This document shows positions 36,790 to 45,831 of a stretch of DNA of 64,000 nucleotides, piece by piece. The DNA is from an uncultured Acidobacteriota bacterium (GTDB taxonomy: Bacteria > Acidobacteriota > Blastocatellia > Pyrinomonadales > Pyrinomonadaceae), in assembly GCA_937859595.1 (NCBI GenBank), contig CALMAH010000016.1, positions 124,001-188,000 of the forward strand. Reading direction: 5' to 3'. The notes under the pieces are model-generated. The model did not search any database and was not told the DNA's origin. It saw only the letters and a program-made list of their open reading frames with translations. The translations under genes were made by a program, and so were the position numbers. Within the stretch, counting starts at the first letter, position 1. The number at the start of each line of letters is the position of its first letter.

Positions 36790-36864
36790 AACGCGGATCA
36801 GGCAGATTTGGCGGATAAACACGGATGTTTTAAGAATATCCGCTTGATCCGCTCGATCCGCGTT
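36790..36864. repeat. 75-nt composite palindrome built of GCGGAT/ATCCGC units
   Basis: Outer arms AACGCGGATC (36790-36799) and GATCCGCGTT (36855-36864) are exact inverses. Inside, further GCGGAT/CGGAT units on the left face three ATCCGC units on the right. It could fold as one long hairpin. It looks like a dispersed intergenic repeat of the REP kind rather than a gene. Confidence 0.6.
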
Positions 36865-37058
36865 AAAATTTGCGTTGAATTAAAGCTCACCTCGAGCTTT
36901 GTACTGCTATCGGAAGTGCAAGTCCTTCCGCTCATCATTTCGGCAAGCCGCAAAATAGAGAATCCAGAATCCAAAACCTGCATCACATATGATAAATACC
37001 TTGCTTGCAATGGTGTTGCATCCGGGATATGTTTGTTGCATGGATAGGAAACGGACGA

Positions 37059-37244
37059 ATGATGGAGGTGGACTGGGCGGTGCTGCCGAAAGGCGATCTG
37101 GCGCCGCATTCGCCGGGGCTTTATGTGAAGATGAACCGACAGGGTTCGTTAGTGACGAGCCGCTTTACCCACTATCTCGTCCTCGACGCCGAACGGGTCC
37201 GCATCTCGCCAAGAGCCCACTCCCAATGCCGAATCAACCCGTGA
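37059..37244 (+). pseudogene. Possible remnant of a small conserved protein
   Basis: A short frame of 61 codons with VDWAVLPKGDLAPHSPG, then LYVKMNRQGSLVTSRFTH. The last part resembles the N-terminal half of short uncharacterised proteins that read (Y/L)x(A/S)(I/M)NRxGxLxxxRxT and are normally about 90-110 residues. After this the frame runs into unrelated residues and stops, as expected for a truncated or frameshifted copy. It could also be chance. The surrounding stretch 36733-37269 otherwise holds only the terminator and palindrome. Confidence 0.28.
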
Positions 37245-37269
37245 GCAAAGGCTCTCGACGAAAACAAGA

Positions 37270-39582
37270 TCAGGTCCGAACGCGGGACATTAAGAAAAGG
37301 CCAAGAAGAGTGAAGAAACAGAGCGGAGCCCAGACGGCCAACTTGGGCCCAAGCGTGCCTGCCTGGCCAAGCTGTTCGAAAACAGAGCTGACGCCGACAA
37401 AGAGGAACCACAGACCGACGGCATAGCTGATCGTGACCACCTTGCCTTTTCTACTGAGCGAAAGCGCAAACGGTGCAGTAAATAGAGCGATCACGAATGG
37501 CAGAATGATGCTGCTGTATTTCTTTTCGACAGCCATCGAGAAGACGCGCTGTTCGACCGGAGACCGGCTGGAAGCGGCCCGAGCACGGGCGGCGGCGATG
37601 TTCATTTGCGACGGTTTGCCGCTGACGGCGAGCGTCGGGAGCGTAACGGGAACGTTCGTTACTTCCCCTTCCCGCGTCGCTACGATGCCGCCATTTTCGA
37701 GGCGGATCTCGCGAAAACCGCTCTCTGCAGTGAGGCCGCTGGCGTCAAGGAACGCGGTCCGAGAGCGGTACACTTTTTGCAAATTCGCCCCCTTATTGCT
37801 TAGCTCAAATATCTGGACATCGGAGACGGGACAGCCGGCAACGCAGATCTCGGGGTCGGGCCGCTCGTTATCAGACGCAGACGTCTGTTCAAACGTTATG
37901 ATCCGATCCCCATCGGCTATCCATCTCCTGCCGTTGAGCGTTTCGGATGACGCCCGGCCTCGGATCTGGTTTCGTAGCGAATCCTGTACGGTATTCGTCA
38001 ACGGGGCGATTCGCTCTTCTAATTGCCAGTTAGCAACGCCGATCAAGAGTGCGAACACAAGCCCGGGCACGAGAAGCCTGTAAATGCTCTGGCCGGCGGC
38101 GGTCCACGTGACTATCTCGTTCTGACGGGATTTGATCACATAGGTGGCAAGTACAGCGATCATTGCCGCCGATGGCGCTAGTTGGAGATAAACGAACGGC
38201 AATAGAAAAACGAGATATCGAAAAAGAAGCCAAATTCCGCCGTCGATCGCTCCAGCGAACCGCCACAGTTCGAAAGCCGTGAATATAAGGAAAACCGAGC
38301 CCAAAAAGACGAGTGTGAGTGCAAAATATGCAGCCAGCGTCGCCGCTAGGTCAAAATCGCGCAAACCGGTGGTCACATCGACCAACAGGTTTCGGCGCTG
38401 AAGCTTTCCCTTTTCACGAGACGAGATGCTGCCCCGAAGCGAAGTCCAGGGAGTCGAAAACGAGAGGGATAGACGCCCTGATAAGTTAAACCATAATGTG
38501 AAGATGAGGACTCCAACTATTGGGAGAAGTGAGGATATAAAGACCGGAAATACATTGATGCGTGCAAGCTGTTCGCCGAGAAATGCCAATAGGTAAAATC
38601 CGATCAGCCCGGCAAGTGCGATGAGGATGCCGAAGCCCTTCCCACCTCGATTGTAGCGAAGCACCAGCGAGACCCCCAGAAAGACAAAAAGCAGCGGCGC
38701 GACGGAGAGCAATGCCCTTCTCTGCCAAAGTATCTCGGCGTCCAGCCGCTCCTTACCTTCCCTAGTTGCGGCGAAGGCGGCAAGTTCGAACATTCCCATC
38801 TCTTCGGGAACCGGTTCGGCCGAGGCAAGCCTTTCAACCAACTCGCCGCGCCGAGTCTTTACAGCGATCCGCGTCTCGCCAACGCGTTCCGAGATATATT
38901 TTTCCGGCCCTGAGCCGATGGAATAGCTCGTTACAGCCGCGTTTTCGAGCACTAGCTCAGAATTTTCATCGTCAGAATCCACCCGGCCGGTCTCGCCCGT
39001 TATCAGACGCACAAGTCCGACACTCTTGTCTTCGTTGTAAATAAAAATGCCTCGCCAGCGTCCGGTGCCGATGTCGCCGGACCTGACGTAAACGGTAAAA
39101 TCAGCGATCTCTGTGTTAAAAGTGCCGGGTTCAACGGGGGACTCTAATCTGAAGATTGCCGCGCGAATGGCGACGTCCCGGACTATCGCAGCCGCCATCG
39201 GTACGCCTACCGTATTTACGATGATCGTAAAAGCCGACAAAAGAATGCCCGCCGCTATCAGAGGCGAACTGACCTGGAGATTGCCAATGCCCGAAGACCT
39301 GATGGCCACGAGCTCGCTGTCGCCCTGCATCTTTGATAACCCGATAACGACCCCGACAAGCACCGCCATCGGGCATGTGAAAGCGATCACGTTTGGGACT
39401 AGGGCGATGGCCAGTTGCCAGACCAGGGACGAAGGGAGATTGGCACTAAAGAAAATATCGCTAAAGCGGCTCCCCTGTTGAATGAAAAGAACGACGCTCA
39501 GCAGCAGCCAGGAGATAAGGAAATAAGGGGCGACGGTGGCCAGAACGTATCTTGAGATTGTGGGGCTGAACGTCATCTTCAC
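37270..39582 (-). CDS. Fused LptF-LptG LPS-export permease
   Basis: 770 residues, about twice the usual LptF or LptG length. Residues 1-360 are a complete LptF/G unit: a first pair of helices (SRYVLATVAPYFLISWLLLS), FTCPMAVLVGVVIGLSKMQG with the DSELVAIRSSGIG coupling region, a periplasmic beta-jellyroll, then two helices. Residues 400-770 repeat the plan, with ATYVIKSRQNEIVTWTAAG as the second coupling region. LptF and LptG pair with LptB2 to extract LPS from the inner membrane; here both permeases are one chain. Start is GTG 39582, overlapping the recO stop by 4 nt. The lptB gene is not in the window. Confidence 0.85.
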   Translation of the reverse strand: MKMTFSPTISRYVLATVAPYFLISWLLLSVVLFIQQGSRFSDIFFSANLPSSLVWQLAIALVPNVIAFTCPMAVLVGVVIGLSKMQGDSELVAIRSSGIGNLQVSSPLIAAGILLSAFTIIVNTVGVPMAAAIVRDVAIRAAIFRLESPVEPGTFNTEIADFTVYVRSGDIGTGRWRGIFIYNEDKSVGLVRLITGETGRVDSDDENSELVLENAAVTSYSIGSGPEKYISERVGETRIAVKTRRGELVERLASAEPVPEEMGMFELAAFAATREGKERLDAEILWQRRALLSVAPLLFVFLGVSLVLRYNRGGKGFGILIALAGLIGFYLLAFLGEQLARINVFPVFISSLLPIVGVLIFTLWFNLSGRLSLSFSTPWTSLRGSISSREKGKLQRRNLLVDVTTGLRDFDLAATLAAYFALTLVFLGSVFLIFTAFELWRFAGAIDGGIWLLFRYLVFLLPFVYLQLAPSAAMIAVLATYVIKSRQNEIVTWTAAGQSIYRLLVPGLVFALLIGVANWQLEERIAPLTNTVQDSLRNQIRGRASSETLNGRRWIADGDRIITFEQTSASDNERPDPEICVAGCPVSDVQIFELSNKGANLQKVYRSRTAFLDASGLTAESGFREIRLENGGIVATREGEVTNVPVTLPTLAVSGKPSQMNIAAARARAASSRSPVEQRVFSMAVEKKYSSIILPFVIALFTAPFALSLSRKGKVVTISYAVGLWFLFVGVSSVFEQLGQAGTLGPKLAVWAPLCFFTLLGLFLMSRVRT

Positions 39583-40328
39583 GATTTTTCGTAACTATAT
39601 GCGGGTGCCCGCTCGATGCCAAGAACAGACGTTACGAGCCGTTCGAGTATGGCGGAAAGCTCGGCGAGCGATCCGGCATCTGGCCTTTTCGCGACGGCAA
39701 ATTCAGCCGGCGGCAGCTTCTGTATCGAGAAGAACGTTTCCCGGACCTTCGGTTCCACGCGCAGGCCGACCCCCGGCCGCGAACACGTTGTACATATAAG
39801 ATGCCAGCCGCCGGTCAGGTTTGCAGGTTCATTTGTCGCAAATTCACGGCCGCAGGCATGACACTTGCTCCAATCCGGCAGATAGCCCCCCAGACGCAGG
39901 AGCCAGAGCTTGAAATAGACGCTGACTGCCGCCAGCGATCCGGGTGAATCGGCCCCGGACGCGAGACATGCTTTCAGCATACGATAGAGCATCTCATTCG
40001 GATCGTGAGGCGGCGAAAAGGCGATCAGCAATTCGGCGATGTTCGAGAAAACCGCAAGGTGGTCCGGCACGGCCGCCTCGAGAAAATGTGACCGCTCGAT
40101 CTCAGCGGAGCGGATCGTGGCGAGCTCGCTGTGTTCTTTTTCAAAGTATTCGACGTTTGCGACTGAGAAGGGTTCCAGCGAACTGCCAAATCGGCTCTTG
40201 AGCCGCTTTGCGCCTTTTGCCACACCACGCACGATGCCACGGTCTCGCGTGAACAATACAACGATCTTGTCGGCCTCAGACAGCGAATACGACCGCAGGA
40301 TGATGCTCTCTGAACGGAATAACGGCAT
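39579..40328 (-). CDS. recO: DNA repair protein RecO
   Basis: 249 residues. The N-terminal OB domain opens with SESIILRSYSLSEADKIVVL and FTRDRGIVRGVAKGAKRLKS. The zinc site CHACGREF...CTTC lies near residues 155-180. RecO loads RecA onto SSB-coated ssDNA with RecR. It overlaps the downstream LPS permease gene and follows two tiny membrane-protein genes in one minus-strand operon. GAGGTG precedes the ATG. Confidence 0.92.
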   Translation of the reverse strand: MPLFRSESIILRSYSLSEADKIVVLFTRDRGIVRGVAKGAKRLKSRFGSSLEPFSVANVEYFEKEHSELATIRSAEIERSHFLEAAVPDHLAVFSNIAELLIAFSPPHDPNEMLYRMLKACLASGADSPGSLAAVSVYFKLWLLRLGGYLPDWSKCHACGREFATNEPANLTGGWHLICTTCSRPGVGLRVEPKVRETFFSIQKLPPAEFAVAKRPDAGSLAELSAILERLVTSVLGIERAPAYSYEKS

Positions 40329-40358
40329 CTGGATACAGCACCTCGCGGTGGCCCGGGG

Positions 40359-40529
40359 CTACCAAGGGATGAAATAGAGCAGCCACGCGATGGCCAGGCT
40401 GATACCGACGAACTGGAGAAAGAGTTTTACGCCGTAAAGGGCTCGTTCGCGAGGCGTCCCGTCGGAAAAAACAGAGAACGCGACCGAAACAAACAGAGCA
40501 AATACGATGAGGTAAAGAAAATGGCTCAT
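40359..40529 (-). CDS. Small membrane protein (56 residues)
   Basis: A short frame with a near-perfect AAGGAGG before ATG 40529. The product begins MSHFLYLIVFALFVSVAF, has a polar SDGTPRERALYG turn, then a second helix ending LLYFIPW. Two transmembrane helices with a small loop. It overlaps the stop of the upstream gene by 4 nt and ends 30 nt before recO, so it is part of the operon. Family not recognised. Confidence 0.65.
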   Translation of the reverse strand: MSHFLYLIVFALFVSVAFSVFSDGTPRERALYGVKLFLQFVGISLAIAWLLYFIPW

Positions 40530-40906
40530 TTCTTCCTCCTTAGATGAATGTCCATAGCGTCGATCACCGCCAAATAATTCAGCAGGCCCGCTGTTTCGAG
40601 CAGTTTGCCGCCGTATTCAAAGGTCGCTCGTGCGGCGACATCTGGGTTGGGCTCCATCGACAGGAGATAGCTCAGAACGACGCCGAGGCCATTGCCCGAT
40701 TTTGCAAAAACATTGAGCAAATAAAGCAACTGGCCGTCTCGAAAATCGAAGCCGGGAAAATAGGCACCGCCGCTGACGACAGCAATTAGGAACATTATCC
40801 AGATCGCCGCGCCAACAATAACGCCCCGATTCAGACGACCCTGCATCACATGTCCGGCTCCGGGCAGGAACCAGGCGGCGATCGCGATAAGAAAAGGATT
40901 GTTCAT
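40526..40906 (-). CDS. Small membrane protein, DUF6677-like
   Basis: 126 residues. Two N-terminal helices with a conserved-looking AAWFLPGAGHVMQGRLNRGV (a pro-gly turn followed by a basic loop), then a long amphipathic region, LLETAGLLNYLAVIDAMDIH, and a lysine-rich end. The opening resembles small TM2-like/DUF6677 proteins seen in acidobacteria; I am not certain of the family. It is first of a four-gene minus-strand run with the 56-residue protein, recO and the lptFG fusion. Confidence 0.6.
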   Translation of the reverse strand: MNNPFLIAIAAWFLPGAGHVMQGRLNRGVIVGAAIWIMFLIAVVSGGAYFPGFDFRDGQLLYLLNVFAKSGNGLGVVLSYLLSMEPNPDVAARATFEYGGKLLETAGLLNYLAVIDAMDIHLRRKK

Positions 40907-41057
40907 TTCGAAGACCTAATCGTAACTATTCAGGTTCTGCTTAAAGTGTCGAACTCTGACATTAAAAAATCCGCTTAGATCGCGGTGTGTATCTTATTCT
41001 ACTAACAGGACTAAACCATCTCAAAGCGTGAACGGCCAGATCGGCTCATTCAAAACT

Positions 41058-41798
41058 TTAAGTCTCGTCATTGATCGAACACTCATTGACGAATCGTGCG
41101 AACAGCCGCCGCGAAAGTTCGTCCGTACGGAACGAAAGTTCGGGATGCCACTGGACGCCGACAACGAATCGCCCCTTACGCGTGTCGCTTATCGCCTCGA
41201 TCACACCGTCGTTGGCCCATGCGATAGGCTCCAGACCCCGTCCGACATCCTTGACCGACTGGTGATGATGTGAATTTACCCGCCTCGAGCCATTGCCATC
41301 AACAAGATCGATCGGCGAACCTGACGCAACCCGTATCGAATGAGATGGCCGAGCAAGCGGGATACCCTGCTCGTGTTTCAGCGCACCCGAGATCTGCGAC
41401 CCGATGTCCTGAAAGAGGCTGCCACCGCGCGATACATTGAGGATCTGCATCCCATAGCAGATCGCGAACACCGGCAGCGACCTCTCTTCTGCGGCTGCAA
41501 GCACCGCGAGGTCGGTCTCGTCCTTTTCCGGCACAACCTTCTTGAGCGACGGATGCGGGTCTTCGCCGTAATACGCCGGGTCCGGGTCGGTGTCGCTGCC
41601 CGGCAATAATACGCCGTCGATCCCGCCCACCAAACTCTCGATTACCTCGCGGTCCGTTATCAGCGGAATGTGGACCGGGATGCCGCCGGCAGCAACGACC
41701 GCATCGGAATAATCGCGGCCGAGATAAAAACGCCCGGTCTCAACGTCGAGCCGTGTCGTTATACCTATCTTCGGGCGGCGTGGCGGGCGATGCTGCAT
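41058..41798 (-). CDS. Gamma-glutamyl-GABA hydrolase-type class I glutamine amidotransferase
   Basis: 246 residues from ATG 41798; an extension to 41846 is unlikely. KIGITTRLDVETGRFYLGRD is the peptidase C26/PuuD-like start. GVLLPGSDTDPDPAYYGE, FAICYGMQILNVSRGGSLFQD (nucleophile Cys in ICYGMQ), HHHQSVKDVG and VVGVQWHPE (His-Glu) form the catalytic set. PuuD normally has CRG-type neighbours at the elbow; Tyr here is a mild deviation. It hydrolyses gamma-glutamyl amides; the exact substrate is unknown. It is divergent from hslV. Confidence 0.86.
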   Translation of the reverse strand: MQHRPPRRPKIGITTRLDVETGRFYLGRDYSDAVVAAGGIPVHIPLITDREVIESLVGGIDGVLLPGSDTDPDPAYYGEDPHPSLKKVVPEKDETDLAVLAAAEERSLPVFAICYGMQILNVSRGGSLFQDIGSQISGALKHEQGIPLARPSHSIRVASGSPIDLVDGNGSRRVNSHHHQSVKDVGRGLEPIAWANDGVIEAISDTRKGRFVVGVQWHPELSFRTDELSRRLFARFVNECSINDET

Positions 41799-41838
41799 AC
41801 TCGTGCTTATGTTCAAATAATTTCGATGCACTGTCAAT

Positions 41839-41867
41839 TTGAGCATTTGAAATTAAAGACCTATGAT
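41839..41867 (+). promoter_or_regulatory. hslV promoter, giving a nearly leaderless mRNA
   Basis: TTGAGC (41839-41844), 17-nt spacer, TATGAT (41862-41867). The predicted transcription start (about 41874) is within 2-3 nt of ATG 41876, and no Shine-Dalgarno is present. Confidence 0.55.
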
Positions 41868-41875
41868 TTAGTTTT

Positions 41876-42427
41876 ATGCCAAAGGTTGTGGAAGAAAGCG
41901 TTATCCGCTCGACGACCGTGCTGCTGGTCCAGCGCGACGGGAAGGTTGCAATGGCCGGGGATGGCCAGGTGACGTTGGGCGAGACCGTGATAAAGGGGAG
42001 CGCACGCAAGGTGAGGCGGCTTTCGAACGGCCAGATACTTGCCGGATTTGCGGGGGCGACCGCCGACGCCTTTACGCTGCTGACCCGTTTCGAGACGAAA
42101 CTTGGAGAGTTTCAGGGGCAGCTTGAGCGGGCTGCTATCGAGCTGAGCAAAGATTGGCGGACGGATCGCTATCTGCGCCACCTGGAGGCGCTTCTGATTG
42201 TGGCCGACGCAAAAGATGCGTTCCTGATCTCGGGAAAAGGCGACGTTATAGCCTCGGACGACGGGCTGCTTGCCGTAGGGTCCGGCAGCATGTATGCACT
42301 TTCGGCCGCACGCGCATTGATGAAACACACCCAGATGAGCGCCGCTGAGATCGCCGCAGAATCGCTTCGCTTAGCCGGCGAGATATGTATATATACCAAT
42401 TCACAAATTAATATCGAAGAGCTTTGA
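41876..42427 (+). CDS. hslV: ATP-dependent protease proteolytic subunit HslV
   Basis: 183 residues. A 12-residue propeptide precedes the catalytic Thr13 ([14 protein letters not shown]). [39 protein letters not shown] and [14 protein letters not shown] are HslV blocks. It forms the 12-mer peptidase of the HslVU protease. hslU follows after 11 nt. Confidence 0.96.
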   Translation: MPKVVEESVIRSTTVLLVQRDGKVAMAGDGQVTLGETVIKGSARKVRRLSNGQILAGFAGATADAFTLLTRFETKLGEFQGQLERAAIELSKDWRTDRYLRHLEALLIVADAKDAFLISGKGDVIASDDGLLAVGSGSMYALSAARALMKHTQMSAAEIAAESLRLAGEICIYTNSQINIEEL

Positions 42428-42438
42428 GATAATTTGAA

Positions 42439-43845
42439 ATGCCGATCTATCTTGGCGGGGAAACGAAAGAAGCCGCCGCAAAACCAAAACTGGACGAAAT
42501 GACGCCGCGGCAAATTGTCGAGGAGTTGGACAAATATGTCGTCGGGCAAAAAGACGCAAAACGGGCGGTGGCGGTGGCCGTCAGAAACCGGATCCGGCGA
42601 CAACGGCTGCCCGAGGAGATCGCCCAGGACGTTCTGCCGAAGAATATCCTGATGATCGGCTCCACCGGTGTTGGAAAGACGGAGATCGCCCGACGGTTGG
42701 CGAGGATTGCGGATTCGCCGTTCATAAAGATCGAGGCGTCGAAATTTACGGAGGTCGGTTACGTCGGCCGTGACGTTGAGAGCATGATCCGCGAGCTGAC
42801 CGACGTGGCGATCGATATGACCAAACAGGCGGGCTACGAGGAGGTGCGATCGCAGGCCTCACAGAACGCCGAGAACTCGATCCTCGATATCTTGCTGCCG
42901 CCGCTCGCGGCATCGAGTTTTTCCATGCCGGACGGTAATGGCGAGGATGAGCAGCGGTCGTCGCACGAGCGGACCCGCGAAAAGTTGCGGGAACAGCTTC
43001 GCCGAGGAGAACTGGACGATCGTATGATCGAACTCGACACCCAGGACCGATCTCCGGCGACGATAGATTTTGTCGGCGGACAGGGAATGGAGGAGATGGG
43101 CGTAAATCTCCGCGATATGTTCGGCAATCTCTTTCCGACAAAGACAGTCAGGCGAAAGTTGAGGGTGGCGGACGCCTACAGCTATCTGCTGCGTGAACAG
43201 CAGGAAAACCTGGTCGATATGGAGCAGATCACACGGACGGCGATCGACCGAACCCAGAATTCGGGCATTATCTTTCTCGACGAGATAGACAAGATCGCAG
43301 GCCGTGAATCGACGGGCAACCCGGACGTTTCTCGCGAGGGAGTGCAGCGCGACCTGCTGCCGATAGTCGAGGGCACGACGGTCAACACGCGATACGGAAT
43401 GGTGAGCACCGAGCACATTCTTTTTATCGCCGCCGGTGCGTTTCACGTTTCGAAACCGTCGGACCTGATACCTGAGCTGCAGGGACGTTTTCCAATAAGA
43501 GTGGAACTGGAAGCGCTGACCATCGATGACCTTAAGCGCATACTGACGCAGCCGAAGAATTCGCTGATTAAGCAGTATCAGGCGCTTTTAAGCACAGAGG
43601 GAATCGAGCTGGAGGTAAGTGAAGACGCTGTCGCAAAAATTGCCGAGATGACCGCGGAGCTTAACAGATCGACGGAGAATATCGGTGCCCGACGGCTGCA
43701 TACGTTACTTGAGAAATTACTTGAAGAGATCAGTTTCCTGGGTTCGGAACTGGAAGAAAAGAAGCAGATAATAACGGCTGAATACGTTGAAGCAAAACTT
43801 AACGATCTGATAGAGGACCGCGATCTGCGGCAGTATATTCTTTAG
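42439..43845 (+). CDS. hslU: HslU ATPase/unfoldase
   Basis: 468 residues. N-terminal TPRQIVEELDKYVVGQ. Walker A GSTGVGKT (74-81). The pore motif region is FIKIEASKFTEVGYVGRDVE, with GYVG as the pore loop. A large intermediate domain with Glu/Arg-rich helices sits at about 110-245. Walker B IIFLDEIDKIAGRE and sensor blocks follow. The C-terminus ends RQYIL, the tail that docks in HslV pockets. It unfolds and feeds substrates to HslV. Confidence 0.96.
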   Translation: MPIYLGGETKEAAAKPKLDEMTPRQIVEELDKYVVGQKDAKRAVAVAVRNRIRRQRLPEEIAQDVLPKNILMIGSTGVGKTEIARRLARIADSPFIKIEASKFTEVGYVGRDVESMIRELTDVAIDMTKQAGYEEVRSQASQNAENSILDILLPPLAASSFSMPDGNGEDEQRSSHERTREKLREQLRRGELDDRMIELDTQDRSPATIDFVGGQGMEEMGVNLRDMFGNLFPTKTVRRKLRVADAYSYLLREQQENLVDMEQITRTAIDRTQNSGIIFLDEIDKIAGRESTGNPDVSREGVQRDLLPIVEGTTVNTRYGMVSTEHILFIAAGAFHVSKPSDLIPELQGRFPIRVELEALTIDDLKRILTQPKNSLIKQYQALLSTEGIELEVSEDAVAKIAEMTAELNRSTENIGARRLHTLLEKLLEEISFLGSELEEKKQIITAEYVEAKLNDLIEDRDLRQYIL

Positions 43846-43881
43846 TTTAAGCACCGGAGCCCGCATTTGACTCTCTGCTGA

Positions 43882-44982
43882 ATGAGAAACAAGAATAGGT
43901 TTAAGCAGTTAATAAAGAAAGCGCCTATAGCGCTGGTCGCCGTCGGCCTGCTTATGGGCTTAAGCTGCGGCAAGCGTGGGGCACCGCGACCGCCCCGAGA
44001 ACGCGTGGTCCAGCGTGCGGAGTTAACGGGATTTCAGCGCGGCGGCGAGGTCATACTTTCCTGGAAGATGCCGGCACAGAATGCTCCGCCAGACAGCGTT
44101 CTTAATATCGACCGCGTTGACGTTTACCGGCTGGCCGAACCGTTAACGGCACCCCAGGCGATGACCGAAGAAGAATTTGCCTCAAGAGGGATCGTCATCG
44201 CTGCAATAAAGACGGAAGAATCGGATTTTGGGCTAAAGCCGCTGACCTTTCGCGACCGGCTGCAGTTCGCCGGACAGGCCGTAAGACTTCGGTACGCGGT
44301 GAGATATGTGAACGCCGCAGGACAGCGCGCGGCTTTTTCAAACTTTTTTCTGATCGAGGTGGCGGCAAGCGTCGCAAATGCCCCGACTTCCCTTTCACAT
44401 GAGGTCTCACAGGAAGCTGTGGCCTTGTTCTGGACGGAACCGACCGAGAACGTGGACGGCACGAAACCGGTTAACCTGTTAGGCTATAACGTTTACAGGA
44501 GTTCATCGGCAACCGAGGCCGGGCGGATGCTGAACCGCGAACCGGTCCAGCGGGCCGAATATCGCGATGAAACGTTTGAATTCGAAAACGAATATTTCTA
44601 TTTTGTCCGGGCAGTTTCACTGGGGCCCGACGGGGAGCAAGTAGAAAGCTCGGAATCCAACATAATCGAGGTCTCGCCGGTGGATACCTTCCCACCGAGC
44701 GCTCCAGTTGCGATAACGATAGCAGCCTCCCCGAACACGGTTTCGATATTTTTCCCTGCCAATCCCGAGCCGGACGTTGCCGGGTATAGCATTTATCGCT
44801 CGACCGACCCGGACCTGCCACTTGAGGATTGGGAGCTGCTGACGCCCGAATTGTCGACGGTTACCACCTTCCAGGACAACAACGTGGAATCCGGCAAAAC
44901 ATACTATTACTACGTAACCGCGACGGATATTTTCAAGAATGTCAGCCCTCCAAGCGAGGTTGTCAATGAAACCGTGCCTTAG
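43882..44982 (+). CDS. Lipoprotein with fibronectin type III-like domains
   Basis: 366 residues. The N-terminus is a lipoprotein signal: basic start, hydrophobic VAVGLLMGLSC with Cys about residue 32, then KRGAPRPP, the proline-rich stretch often found after lipobox cysteines. Two or three Fn3-like repeats follow, each ending in a YRS or Y-x-Y-V motif (LLGYNVYRS, VAGYSIYRSTDP, TYYYYVTATD). It is likely anchored in the outer envelope and binds other surface factors. Function unknown. It lies in the same run as hslVU and the FAH gene. Confidence 0.75.
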   Translation: MRNKNRFKQLIKKAPIALVAVGLLMGLSCGKRGAPRPPRERVVQRAELTGFQRGGEVILSWKMPAQNAPPDSVLNIDRVDVYRLAEPLTAPQAMTEEEFASRGIVIAAIKTEESDFGLKPLTFRDRLQFAGQAVRLRYAVRYVNAAGQRAAFSNFFLIEVAASVANAPTSLSHEVSQEAVALFWTEPTENVDGTKPVNLLGYNVYRSSSATEAGRMLNREPVQRAEYRDETFEFENEYFYFVRAVSLGPDGEQVESSESNIIEVSPVDTFPPSAPVAITIAASPNTVSIFFPANPEPDVAGYSIYRSTDPDLPLEDWELLTPELSTVTTFQDNNVESGKTYYYYVTATDIFKNVSPPSEVVNETVP

Positions 44983-44994
44983 CGGCGAAATAAA

Positions 44995-45744
44995 ATGAAG
45001 ATCTGCAGATTCCGTCATGGAGATTCGTTGGGTATTGGGCTTATCGAAGGCGATGAGATATGGGAATGCGGTATAGATCTGGAACGCACGGGCGTGCTCT
45101 GGTACCGAGATGAAGTTGAAATGCTGGCACCGGCAAATCCGTCAAAGATCGTCTGCGTTGGGCGGAATTACGCAGAGCATGCGGCAGAGTTAGGCAATGA
45201 GGTCCCGTCTTCCCCGCTATTATTTCTAAAGGCACCATCGGCAGTGATCGGGGACGGCGATACGATAGCGATCCCGACGCAATCGGCGCATGTTGAACAC
45301 GAAGGCGAGCTCGCGGTCATTATCGGACACCGGGCAAAGAACATCGATGACGATGAGGACAGCTTAAAGTATGTTCTCGGCTTTACGTGTCTAAATGATG
45401 TAACAGCACGGGATATACAGCGTGCGGACGTACAATTCACACGCGGGAAATCGTTTGATACGTTTTGTCCGATCGGGCCATATATTGAGACAGAGCTTGA
45501 TGTTTCCGATCTTCGCGTGACCTGCGCGGTAAACGGCGAGATCAAGCAGGACGGCCGGACATCGCAGATGGTCTTCCCTGTCGAATTTCTCGTCCGATAC
45601 ATTTCGCGTCAGATGACGCTGATGCCCGGCGATGTGATAGCCACGGGGACACCCTCAGGAGTGTCGAAACTCGAACCTGGAGACGTCTGTGAGGTTTCGA
45701 TCGAAGGTATCGGGACCCTGCGAAATCCGATCGGGTCGGCCTGA
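44995..45744 (+). CDS. Fumarylacetoacetate hydrolase family protein
   Basis: 249 residues. After a short N-terminal domain come KIVCVGRNYAEHAAELG, PLLFLKAPSAV, VEHEGELAVIIG (metal-binding Glu pair), GFTCLNDVTARDIQ and KSFDTFCPIGPYI, then GDVIATGTPSGV. These blocks are the FAH/HpaG/YcgM fold with a Mg2+/Mn2+ site (E-x-E...D). Members act as acylpyruvases, decarboxylases or isomerases of aromatic breakdown; which one is not determinable. It follows the Fn3 lipoprotein after 12 nt. Confidence 0.88.
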   Translation: MKICRFRHGDSLGIGLIEGDEIWECGIDLERTGVLWYRDEVEMLAPANPSKIVCVGRNYAEHAAELGNEVPSSPLLFLKAPSAVIGDGDTIAIPTQSAHVEHEGELAVIIGHRAKNIDDDEDSLKYVLGFTCLNDVTARDIQRADVQFTRGKSFDTFCPIGPYIETELDVSDLRVTCAVNGEIKQDGRTSQMVFPVEFLVRYISRQMTLMPGDVIATGTPSGVSKLEPGDVCEVSIEGIGTLRNPIGSA

Positions 45745-45766
45745 TGGCCGAAAAGCGAACCATCCT

Positions 45767-45795
45767 TTGAACGCCGGAGCGGCGTGGCTTAGAAT
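45767..45795 (+). promoter_or_regulatory. Promoter of the transaldolase-family gene
   Basis: TTGAAC (45767-45772), 17-nt spacer, TAGAAT (45790-45795), about 36 nt before the ATG. Confidence 0.6.
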
Positions 45796-45831
45796 GGTTG
45801 AAAACTCTATTCAGGATAAAGAAAACACATA

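Noticed and set aside
43430..43470. parS-like GTTTCACGT inside hslU
   Set aside because: Only half of the parS palindrome is present and it lies in a conserved coding block.
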